A program made the translations under genes and the position numbers. The notes under the pieces were generated by a model. That model was not told the DNA's origin. It ran no database searches and saw only the letters and a list, made by a program, of their open reading frames with translations. Shown piece by piece: positions 1-4,648 of a DNA stretch of 5,233 nucleotides (positions within the stretch are counted from its first letter, which is position 1; each line of letters opens with the position of its first letter). The DNA comes from Sulfurimonas sp. (GTDB lineage: Bacteria; Campylobacterota; Campylobacteria; Campylobacterales; Sulfurimonadaceae): the NCBI GenBank assembly GCA_030673275.1, contig DAOVJL010000110.1, forward strand, positions 1 to 5,233, written 5' to 3'.

Positions 1-121
1 CCATATCCACCTTATGATTGACGTAGCTTACGCTAAAAGCATCTTCATCGAGTGAATTAGCACGAGCATCCAAAGTGCTCAACATAAAAAATGCCATAAT
101 CGAAAAGACTATAGTTTTCAT
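1..121 (-). CDS. Exported protein of unknown function, 5' part only
   Basis: Only the first 40 codons are in the window; the gene continues past the left edge. The start is well fixed: ATG at 121-119 is preceded by a near-perfect Shine-Dalgarno GGAGGAAG (132-125) three bases away. The N-terminus is a clear Sec signal peptide: MK, a hydrophobic core at residues 4-14 (IVFSIMAFFML), then a likely signal peptidase I site after Ala21 in DARA-NS. The mature start (NSLDEDAFSVSYVNHKVDM) is not one I recognise, so no function is offered. No lipobox cysteine is seen, so a soluble periplasmic, outer-membrane or secreted protein is more likely than a lipoprotein. The gene sits about 140 bases downstream of a cyclic di-GMP-I riboswitch aptamer on the same strand, so its expression is probably set by c-di-GMP. 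Such targets are often surface, adhesion, motility or electron-transfer proteins, but that is inference. Confidence 0.8.
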   Translation of the reverse strand, partial: MKTIVFSIMAFFMLSTLDARANSLDEDAFSVSYVNHKVDM

Positions 122-137
122 GATCTTCCTCCATACC

Positions 138-217
138 AAACAAGTATAAATATAAGAACATAAAAGAATACATAACATACATGTACAAAACAATGCCACC
201 ACTGTTTATACTTGCTT
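138..217 (-). promoter_or_regulatory. Candidate riboswitch expression platform (long-range stem and hairpin ahead of the start)
   Basis: In the leader RNA, AAGCAAGTATAAA (217-205) can pair over 13 bp, with one G.U, to TTTATACTTGTTT (150-138), which ends five bases before the Shine-Dalgarno of the exported-protein gene. Nested inside, AAACAGTG (207-200) and CATTGTTT (195-188) form an 8-bp hairpin with a GTGG loop, running into a short U tract. The 10-mer GAAGCAAGTA at 218-209 is an exact copy of aptamer bases 308-299, part of P2. The aptamer copy could therefore compete for the same partner at 146-138. The pairings are visible in the sequence; the switching role is inferred. A classical Rho-independent terminator is not obvious, so control of translation is somewhat more likely. 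Confidence 0.45.
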
Positions 218-260
218 CAAAAATTTTGATAGATAAAGAAAAATGCGGTATAAAAATATA

Positions 261-323
261 GGCAGCCTGGCGATCTGCGAGAGACCCATGACTTTCCGTA
301 CTTGCTTCGCAACAAGGTTGGCT
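261..323 (-). promoter_or_regulatory. Cyclic di-GMP-I (GEMM-I) riboswitch aptamer
   Basis: Read on the minus strand, the segment follows the GEMM-I layout. A closing stem pairs AGCC (323-320) with GGCT (267-264). P2 is CTTGTT/AGCAAG (316-311 with 306-301), capped by a GNRA tetraloop GCGA. The joining block is TACGGAAAGTCATGGGTCT, to be compared with the family pattern GACGCAAAGCCANGGGTCT. P3 pairs GGTCT (286-282) with AGATC (276-272), and the 3' block is GCCAGGCTGCC (271-261), nearly identical to the family GCCAGGTTGCC. By hand alignment to the Vibrio cholerae Vc2 aptamer, the ligand-contact positions G20, A47 and C92 fall on G322, A294 and C262. G at position 20 argues for c-di-GMP rather than the cGAMP-selective GEMM-Ib variant. 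The aptamer lies about 20 bases after the predicted transcription start and upstream of an exported-protein gene. Confidence 0.85.
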
Positions 324-348
324 TTTTCTAATATTTATCAAGGTTATC

Positions 349-377
349 ATTATAACAAAATATTATAGATTTGTAAA
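349..377 (-). promoter_or_regulatory. Sigma70-type promoter of the riboswitch leader
   Basis: A perfect -10 box TATAAT (354-349) is separated by exactly 17 bases from TTTACA (377-372), which matches five of six bases of the -35 consensus. Transcription would start near position 342, giving a short lead-in to the aptamer and a total leader of about 220 nt. The spacing and the aptamer position support each other. The promoter overlaps the upstream region of the divergent HIT gene, whose own promoter I cannot place with confidence (TATTAT at 361-366 is a weak candidate). Confidence 0.8.
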
Positions 378-418
378 GAAGAACACTTATTGCTACAAAT
401 ATAAACAAGGAAAAAATA

Positions 419-787
419 ATGATAATTTATGATGATAAAGATATATATATTGAGACAGAAGTGAGTGAAATACCTTGGCGCAAAATCTTTACAAAAGAGC
501 CATACAAGGAGCTCGGGGATGTTCCAAAAAACGTGAGAACTAGACTTTGGAATGTTTATGACATTATAGAAAAAGAGATGAAAAACTACTATAAACCTAA
601 AAAAATAAATATGGCATCATTTGCAAATATGCTTCCACGTGTACATATACATGTAATGGCTAGATATGAGGATGACAGCTACTTTCCAAACCCAATGTGG
701 GGAGAAAAACTAAGAGAAGCTAAGCTAAATCTTCCAGATGAGAAAGAATTTCACAAAAAAGTTAAAAAAGCCTTAGAAAATTTATAA
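419..787 (+). CDS. HIT-family (histidine triad) protein
   Basis: A 122-residue protein, the usual size for a single HIT domain. HIT enzymes hydrolyse or transfer nucleotidyl groups on substrates such as Ap4A or AMP conjugates in the cytoplasm. The diagnostic segment is LPRVHIHVMARYEDDSYF near residues 72-89, where R-V-H-I-H-V-M corresponds to the H-x-H-x-H-x-x triad. The second and third histidines are present, including the middle one that acts as nucleophile in the family, but the first is an arginine. The following region, with NPMWG and EAKLNLPD, resembles what I recall of epsilonproteobacterial HIT proteins. The start ATG follows AAGGA (407-411) at seven bases. The gene stands alone on the plus strand, divergent from the riboswitch gene and convergent with the fabH operon. 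The substrate is unknown. Confidence 0.8.
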   Translation: MIIYDDKDIYIETEVSEIPWRKIFTKEPYKELGDVPKNVRTRLWNVYDIIEKEMKNYYKPKKINMASFANMLPRVHIHVMARYEDDSYFPNPMWGEKLREAKLNLPDEKEFHKKVKKALENL

Positions 788-805
788 AAAGTAGAAGATA
801 CTTTT
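787..805 (+). terminator. Weak hairpin at the end of the HIT gene
   Basis: AAAAGTA (787-793) and TACTTTT (799-805) form a 7-bp stem with a GAAGA loop, starting on the last base of the HIT stop codon. The stem is AT-rich, and its own 3' arm supplies the only T run on this strand, so it would be a weak terminator. Read on the other strand, the same stem ends in TTTTT and could also stop stray transcripts from the fabH operon. Confidence 0.35.
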
Positions 806-936
806 CTCCCATAACTCAGATTTATTCACTTAGGCTTCACTGTGGTACCCAAAAATATTTCTTATTTTGACCCTTCAGTTGTAAAATCATTCATTTCATT
901 TGAGTTATTTAGAATATATAATGATTGATACTTTAA

Positions 937-1049
937 AATTCTCTATTTTGTTCTAGTTCAAGGCAGAGTTTGATTTTTATTGAGGAGTTTACTTTCAGTA
1001 AATGACGATAGAAAATTAAATTTTAACGCCGAAATCGAGCAAAAGAATT
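937..1049. repeat. Nested palindromic element, possible dispersed repeat or bidirectional terminator
   Basis: Three nested inverted repeats share one centre. The outer arms are TTTTGTTCTAGTTCAAGGC (946-964) and GCCGAAATCGAGCAAAA (1028-1044), imperfect, and extendable by AATTCT (937-942) with AGAATT (1044-1049). The middle arms are GTTTGATTTTTATTG (968-982) and CGATAGAAAATTAAAT (1006-1021), giving about 15 pairs with several G.U and one bulge. The inner arms are GTTTAC (987-992) and GTAAAT (998-1003) around a TTTCA loop. The element begins nine bases after the fabH stop codon, between convergent genes, and on the plus strand is followed by ATTTTT (1050-1055). It could end transcription from both sides. 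Its size and imperfect long arms suggest a REP- or MITE-like unit present elsewhere in the genome. Bases 806-936, between this element and the HIT-gene hairpin, show nothing I can name. Confidence 0.6.
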
Positions 1050-1057
1050 ATTTTTGA

Positions 1058-2056
1058 CTATTTAAGAGGTGAAAATGGGACTAAGGCTGAACCCCAAGTC
1101 AATCCCCCACCAAATGCGTCTAACAGCATTAACTCTCCAGATTTAAGAGTTCCCTGCTCATATATATCATTTATAGCCATAGGAATAGAAGCACCTGAAG
1201 TATTTCCATATTTTGCAACTGTAAGTACAACTTGTTCAGGTTGTAGTTTAAGAGCATCACCAACAGCTTTTATAATTCTATAGTTAGCTTGATGGGGAAC
1301 AAAATGTTTAACAGCAGAACTCTCAATATTGTTATCTTTTAAAATCTCAACAACATCTTTTGTAAGTGTGCGAACAGCTACTTTAAAAGTTTCATTACCC
1401 TTCATCTGCATAAAACAGCTATTTGCCTCTTGGTCTAATGAATCATGTGCAGAACCGCTTCCACCATTTGGTGTCATTAGTAGGTCTGCATACTCACCAT
1501 CAGCACCAGTATGAATATCTATAATAGCTTCATCTTTATTCTCTGTTGCAGAGATTACAGCAGCACCTGCACCATCACCAAAAAGGATACATGTACCTCT
1601 GTCTGTGTAGTCAGTAATTGCTGATAATTTCTCAGCACCGATTATCAGAACATTTTTTTTCATTCCAGATTCGATGAATGCTTTTGCAATTGAAAGGATA
1701 TAAACAAAACCTGTACATGCGGCAGAAATATCGAAAGCTGTCACATTGCCAAGTCCAAGTTTAGTTGAAATAATAGTAGCAGTAGATGGCATACAAAAAT
1801 AATCAGGAGAGATTGTTGCACAAACAACCATATCTATATCACTCTTGTCTATACCGCTTCTCTCAATCGCTAATTCAGCAGCATTAACACCCATATCACT
1901 AGTGAACTCATTTTTGGCTGCAATATGACGCTCTTTTATGCCTGTTCTCTTAGTAATCCACTCATCTGAAGTATCAACCATTTTTGAGAGATCTTCATTT
2001 GACAATATTTTACTAGGAACGTAAGCACCAATAGAGCGAAATGCAGCATATGCCAT
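1058..2056 (-). CDS. fabH: Beta-ketoacyl-ACP synthase III
   Basis: Starts fatty acid synthesis in the cytoplasm by condensing acetyl-CoA with malonyl-ACP. The product has 332 residues, normal for FabH, and carries the full Cys-His-Asn catalytic triad: Cys114 in SAACTGF, His255 in VPHQAN and Asn285 in KYGNTSGAS. Other family signatures are the N-terminal [11 protein letters not shown] and [13 protein letters not shown] (residues 31-43), [11 protein letters not shown] (157-167) and the C-terminal GGGLTWGS. The ATG shares its A with the plsX stop codon (TAATG), and the Shine-Dalgarno AAGGA (2067-2063) lies inside plsX, so translation is likely coupled. It is the last gene of the ndk-to-fabH operon, pairing fatty acid initiation with the PlsX step. 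A nested palindrome follows the TAG stop by a few bases. Confidence 0.97.
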   Translation of the reverse strand: MAYAAFRSIGAYVPSKILSNEDLSKMVDTSDEWITKRTGIKERHIAAKNEFTSDMGVNAAELAIERSGIDKSDIDMVVCATISPDYFCMPSTATIISTKLGLGNVTAFDISAACTGFVYILSIAKAFIESGMKKNVLIIGAEKLSAITDYTDRGTCILFGDGAGAAVISATENKDEAIIDIHTGADGEYADLLMTPNGGSGSAHDSLDQEANSCFMQMKGNETFKVAVRTLTKDVVEILKDNNIESSAVKHFVPHQANYRIIKAVGDALKLQPEQVVLTVAKYGNTSGASIPMAINDIYEQGTLKSGELMLLDAFGGGLTWGSALVPFSPLK

Positions 2057-3054
2057 TAATTTTCCTTAGTTTTAAGCGCTTCAAGTCTTTCAACTATATG
2101 TTCGTTTACACCAGTATCAACATAGTTTATAGCTTGATAGATAGCATTTTGTATTGCTTTTGGAGTACTTTTACCGTGACCTACTATTGCACAACCCTTA
2201 ATACCGATTAGTGGAGCACCGCCTATCTCGTCATAATCCATCTGTTTTTTAAGAAGTCTAAATACTTTTCTCATTAAAAGTGCTCCGGTAATAGCAACTG
2301 GAGATTTTCTAATATAGTCTTTAATCAAACCGCTGATAGTAGAAGCTACACCTTCTGATGCTTTTAGTACTAAGTTTCCGACAAAACCGTCACAAGTAAT
2401 TACATCACAAGAACCATTGAAAATATCGCTACCTTCAACATTACCTTTGAAGCCTTTATAGCCATCAAGTATTTTATATGCTGCTTTTGTTACTTCATTG
2501 CCTTTAGAGCTCTCTTCGCCATTTGCTAAAAGACCAATAGATGGCATCTTAATACCAAACATATCCTCAGCATAACATCCACCCATAACTGCAAATTCTG
2601 CTAAGTGTTCAGGTTTTGAGTCAACATTGGCACCAACATCTAAAACAATTGATTTTTTAGTATTTTTTGTAGGCATAAGCGCTACAAGCGCAGGACGAGA
2701 AACACCTTTAAGGCGTCCTAATCTAAGAGTAGCCAGAGTCATAGTTGCTCCACTATGCCCTGCTGATACTACACCATCGGCTTCGCCACTTTTTACTAAG
2801 TCAACAGCTTTATAGATGCTGCTCTCTTTTCGTTTTACTGCGTCAGTTGCGGCATCATTCATGTGAATAACATCATTAGCTTCAACTATAGAAATCTTAT
2901 CTCTATAACGTTTTGGTAACAGGGGTAAAATTTCTGATTTTTTTCCTACGAGAATAGGTATGAATTTTTTTTTCTTTAGCGCTAGAATACAACCTTTAAC
3001 AATTGGCTCAGGACCAAAGTCCCCGCCCATTGCGTCAATAGCGATTTTTACCAT
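2056..3054 (-). CDS. plsX: Phosphate acyltransferase (acyl-ACP:phosphate transacylase)
   Basis: PlsX makes acyl-phosphate from acyl-ACP and phosphate, supplying PlsY for the first acylation of glycerol-3-phosphate; it is a soluble, membrane-associated enzyme. The product has 332 residues, typical of the family. Visible signatures are [14 protein letters not shown] (residues 4-17), [10 protein letters not shown] (96-105), [14 protein letters not shown] (138-151), [15 protein letters not shown] (221-235) and [10 protein letters not shown] (278-287). The start follows rpmF at once: the rpmF TAG, then a second stop TAA, then ATG (TAGTAAATG). No strong Shine-Dalgarno is seen, only GGTGAG about a dozen bases upstream inside rpmF, so re-initiation by ribosomes leaving rpmF is plausible. 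The rpmF-plsX-fabH order is widely conserved in bacteria. Confidence 0.97.
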   Translation of the reverse strand: MVKIAIDAMGGDFGPEPIVKGCILALKKKKFIPILVGKKSEILPLLPKRYRDKISIVEANDVIHMNDAATDAVKRKESSIYKAVDLVKSGEADGVVSAGHSGATMTLATLRLGRLKGVSRPALVALMPTKNTKKSIVLDVGANVDSKPEHLAEFAVMGGCYAEDMFGIKMPSIGLLANGEESSKGNEVTKAAYKILDGYKGFKGNVEGSDIFNGSCDVITCDGFVGNLVLKASEGVASTISGLIKDYIRKSPVAITGALLMRKVFRLLKKQMDYDEIGGAPLIGIKGCAIVGHGKSTPKAIQNAIYQAINYVDTGVNEHIVERLEALKTKEN

Positions 3055-3057
3055 TTA

Positions 3058-3207
3058 CTACTTGTACTCACCAGTAGTTGGGTTGATATGGTGTGGAAGT
3101 TTGTAAGTTCCATCCTTATCTTTAACTGGACGAGCTAATGAGATTTTATAGTGAGTTCTTCTTTTCGCTGAACGAGAGTGAGAGACTCTTCTTTTAGGTA
3201 CTGCCAT
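3058..3207 (-). CDS. rpmF: 50S ribosomal protein bL32
   Basis: A 49-residue basic protein starting [20 protein letters not shown], the classic bL32 N-terminus, and ending [13 protein letters not shown]. It belongs to the large ribosomal subunit. There are no cysteines, so this is the zinc-independent form without the CxxC pairs found in some bL32 proteins. The start ATG is preceded by AAGGA (3219-3215) at a good distance. It lies 34 bases after the DUF177 gene and three bases before plsX. The DUF177/yceD-rpmF pairing is common across bacteria and supports both calls. Confidence 0.97.
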   Translation of the reverse strand: MAVPKRRVSHSRSAKRRTHYKISLARPVKDKDGTYKLPHHINPTTGEYK

Positions 3208-3241
3208 ATTATATTCCTTTGTTTAGATTTGTTTATAAAAA

Positions 3242-3598
3242 CTATATGTCTTTACAATTTTCGCAACTATTGTAGTCGCTTTTAATAAGTTCAATTTCTG
3301 AATTCATAAGCTCTTCTAAATCCACTGTAGAATCAAATGATTCCACAACATCTAACAAAGCATCTTCATGTTTTTCATAAATACCATCTGAGATAAAAAA
3401 TTCTATATCTTCATCTACATTCAGTTTGAACTCTTGAGCACAGACATCACAGTCTGTACTAATTTTCCCACTTAACTTTGCCTTTAGCAAAATTAATTTG
3501 TTGGCATCATACTGTAAATAACCTTTAAAAGTCATTTCACCAGATTTTACTTCAAAATCTAGTGGTGTTTTGCCAACCTTTCTTAATGTTATTTTCAT
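3242..3598 (-). CDS. DUF177 / YceD-like 23S rRNA accumulation protein
   Basis: A 118-residue protein placed directly before rpmF, the usual position of the DUF177 family (YceD in E. coli), which is needed for normal 23S rRNA levels. The sequence fits: a beta-rich N-terminal part, then LSGKISTDCDVCAQEF (residues 42-57) with a CxxC pair (Cys50, Cys53), an acidic middle, VDLEELMNSEIEL (92-104), and a C-terminal CENC (Cys112, Cys115). The four cysteines could bind zinc. The start codon overlaps the stop of an upstream 30-codon frame (ATGA) and has no convincing Shine-Dalgarno. It is also buried in a predicted 7-bp hairpin, so initiation is probably coupled to upstream translation. Assignment rests on the motif pattern and the neighbours rather than high identity. 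Confidence 0.85.
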   Translation of the reverse strand: MKITLRKVGKTPLDFEVKSGEMTFKGYLQYDANKLILLKAKLSGKISTDCDVCAQEFKLNVDEDIEFFISDGIYEKHEDALLDVVESFDSTVDLEELMNSEIELIKSDYNSCENCKDI

Positions 3599-3687
3599 AA
3601 AGCGAACAAGTCCACTTTATGATCGCTAGCCGCTCGGGCACTAAAGCTAGCCTCTAAAGAGGCAGATTTATTAGCGTTTTGCTTCAT
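3595..3687 (-). CDS. Unrecognised 30-residue small ORF between ndk and the DUF177 gene
   Basis: The frame starts with ATG three bases after the ndk stop (TAA GCT ATG) and ends with a TGA that overlaps the ATG of the DUF177 gene (ATGA). It thus fills the whole gap in the operon. The product begins MKQNANKSASLEASFSAR and ends DHKVDLFAL. It is rich in Ala and Ser, has no membrane segment, and matches no family I know. No clear Shine-Dalgarno precedes it, so it would depend on ribosomes finishing ndk. The DNA is about half G+C at 3601-3660, higher than its surroundings, and contains palindromes (two GCTAGC copies at 3625-3630 and 3646-3651; a stem at 3650-3663). It may therefore be a repeat element that happens to be open, or a leader peptide for DUF177 translation. 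Confidence 0.4.
   Translation of the reverse strand: MKQNANKSASLEASFSARAASDHKVDLFAL
3596..3621 (-). promoter_or_regulatory. Hairpin hiding the DUF177 start codon
   Basis: In the operon RNA, CATAAAG (3621-3615) and CTTTATG (3602-3596) pair perfectly over 7 bp around a 12-base loop. The last three bases of the 3' arm are the DUF177 ATG. A ribosome translating the 30-codon frame would run through the stem and stop on the overlapping TGA, opening the start. This is a plausible coupling device; function is inferred from the structure alone. Confidence 0.45.
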
Positions 3688-3690
3688 AGC

Positions 3691-4104
3691 TTAAGAAATT
3701 TCTCTTTCTGAGAAAAAGAATGCAATCTCAACAGCTGCATTCTCAACAGAATCACTTCCGTGAACTGCATTAGCATCTATATTTTCAGCGAAATCTGCAC
3801 GAATTGTACCAGCTTCAGCTTCTTTAGGGTTAGTAGCGCCCATTAAATCACGGTTTTTTGCCATTGCATTTTCACCTTCTAAAACTGTAACAACTACTGG
3901 ACCGCTAATCATAAAATCAACTAAATCACCGAAAAAAGGTCTCTCAGCATGAACTGCATAAAAAGCTTCTGCATCCCCGCGTGAAAGTTGAATCTTTCTT
4001 GTTGCTGCTATTTTAAGACCATTGCTCTCAAAACGATCTAAAATTTTACCGATAACACCTTTAGCTACGGCATCTGGTTTTATAATTGATAGTGTACGTT
4101 CCAT
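3691..4104 (-). CDS. ndk: Nucleoside diphosphate kinase
   Basis: Transfers the gamma phosphate from ATP to nucleoside diphosphates through a phosphohistidine, balancing NTP and dNTP pools in the cytoplasm. The product has 137 residues, normal for bacterial Ndk. The active-site signature NAVHGSDS lies at residues 112-119 with catalytic His115. Other conserved elements are [12 protein letters not shown] at the N-terminus (Lys9), [11 protein letters not shown] (48-58), [11 protein letters not shown] (67-77) and [18 protein letters not shown] (88-105). The start ATG follows AGGAG (4114-4110) by five bases. It is the first gene of the operon running to fabH and has its own TATAAT box upstream. Confidence 0.98.
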   Translation of the reverse strand: MERTLSIIKPDAVAKGVIGKILDRFESNGLKIAATRKIQLSRGDAEAFYAVHAERPFFGDLVDFMISGPVVVTVLEGENAMAKNRDLMGATNPKEAEAGTIRADFAENIDANAVHGSDSVENAAVEIAFFFSEREIS

Positions 4105-4138
4105 TAAATCTCCTGTAAATGTATAAAAATTAGGTGGA

Positions 4139-4167
4139 ATTATATCTAAAAAAGAATGTGTTTTAAG
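4139..4167 (-). promoter_or_regulatory. Promoter of the ndk-fabH operon
   Basis: A perfect TATAAT (4144-4139) lies 35 bases upstream of the ndk ATG. Seventeen bases upstream of it is CTTAAA, a poor -35 match, within a stretch of T and A runs. Campylobacterota housekeeping promoters rely on the -10 box and A/T-rich upstream DNA, so the weak -35 is not surprising. Transcription would begin near 4132, giving a leader of roughly 28 nt. Confidence 0.65.
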
Positions 4168-4207
4168 TTAAATTGAAAAATTTGTGGGTTTAAAATATGA
4201 AATGGGG

Positions 4208-4238
4208 AAGTTATAAAGTGCTTAGCACCTCATAACTT
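4208..4238 (-). terminator. Hairpin after the ferredoxin gene, without U tract
   Basis: AAGTTATGAGGTGC and GCACTTTATAACTT on the minus strand form a 14-bp stem with a TAA loop, starting nine bases after the ferredoxin stop. Two G.U pairs on this strand would be A.C mismatches on the other, so the structure favours RNA from the ferredoxin side. The stem is followed by CCCC rather than a U run, so it is not a classical Rho-independent terminator. It may stabilise the 3' end or only partly stop transcription into ndk. Confidence 0.5.
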
Positions 4239-4247
4239 AAAAAAAGA

Positions 4248-4532
4248 CTACTCTACAACAGGCTCTTTATTTGAACGTTGTTCGTCTGTAATATCTTCAC
4301 GATGCGATGGACTCTCACCAATAGCATCCCAAGTAATACATCCCTCAGTAGGACATGCTGTAGCACATGCAGGTTCGTCATGATGACTAACGCACTCTAC
4401 ACATTTATCAGCATACACATAATAAATCTCTTCATCTTGTGGATTATCATCCTCATCTACAATCGCTTCTACTGGACACTCATCAATACATGCACCACAG
4501 TTAATACATGTATCATTAATAATTACTGCCAT
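4248..4532 (-). CDS. fdxA: Alvin-type 2[4Fe-4S] ferredoxin
   Basis: A 94-residue soluble electron carrier with two [4Fe-4S] motifs. The first is CxxCxxCxxxCP with Cys9, 12, 15 and 19. The second is CxxC-x8-CxxxCP with Cys44, 47, 56 and 60. The eight-residue loop in the second motif and the polar C-terminal extension after residue 66 are marks of the Allochromatium vinosum (Alvin) type, known for low-potential clusters. An extra Cys65 is present. In Campylobacterota such ferredoxins are thought to serve pyruvate and 2-oxoglutarate:ferredoxin oxidoreductases, and in autotrophs the reverse TCA cycle; that role here is inferred. The start follows AGGAG (4543-4539). A ferredoxin next to ndk matches my memory of Campylobacter jejuni fdxA; the symbol is transferred on that basis. 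Confidence 0.9.
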   Translation of the reverse strand: MAVIINDTCINCGACIDECPVEAIVDEDDNPQDEEIYYVYADKCVECVSHHDEPACATACPTEGCITWDAIGESPSHREDITDEQRSNKEPVVE

Positions 4533-4571
4533 AGGGTTCTCCTAGTTATTTTATTTTCGAAAGTAAGTTTA

Positions 4572-4608
4572 ACAGAAGATTTTTAAAGATAGCTAAAATA
4601 TCTTCTGT
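4572..4608. promoter_or_regulatory. Inverted repeat between metK and the ferredoxin gene
   Basis: ACAGAAGAT (4572-4580) and ATCTTCTGT (4600-4608) are perfect 9-base inverted arms. The stem continues as TTTTA (4581-4585) with TAAAA (4594-4598) past one bulged T, leaving an 8-base loop, for 14 pairs in all. It lies 40 bases upstream of the ferredoxin start and 41 beyond the metK stop. It may be the metK terminator, although no U run follows on the minus strand, or a leader hairpin or protein-binding site of the ferredoxin gene. Confidence 0.5.
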
Positions 4609-4641
4609 AAGTGCATAAAAATATAAATTTGTTACACTTTT

Positions 4642-4647
4642 ATTATA
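4642..4647 (-). promoter_or_regulatory. Possible -10 box for the ferredoxin gene
   Basis: A TATAAT match starts two bases after the metK stop codon. No -35 like TTGACA is found at the right distance (TAAAAA inside metK). If used, transcription would begin near 4635 and the inverted repeat at 4572-4608 would lie in a leader of about 100 nt. AT-rich DNA gives such hexamers by chance, so this is tentative. Confidence 0.35.
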
Positions 4648-4648
4648 A

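Noticed and set aside
216..230. TCAAAAATTTTGA palindrome as a terminator
   Set aside because: Only A/T pairs with almost no loop and a short stem; expected often in DNA this AT-rich.
57..350. Minus-strand open frame of 97 codons covering the riboswitch region
   Set aside because: It runs through the promoter -10 region, the aptamer and the leader, and out of frame into the exported-protein gene. The strong Shine-Dalgarno and signal peptide support the ATG at 121 instead.
806..936. Possible small gene between the HIT gene and the fabH end
   Set aside because: No frame with a ribosome site or recognisable product was seen; the stretch is short and AT-rich.
1329..1514. Plus-strand open frame of 61 codons
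   Set aside because: Lies wholly inside fabH on the opposite strand, with no family features.
2627..2815. Plus-strand open frame of 62 codons
   Set aside because: Lies wholly inside plsX on the opposite strand; the plsX motifs are intact.
4278..4586. Plus-strand open frame of 102 codons with hydrophobic stretches
   Set aside because: Antisense to the ferredoxin gene, whose eight cluster cysteines are intact; the hydrophobic runs come from reading acidic codons in reverse.
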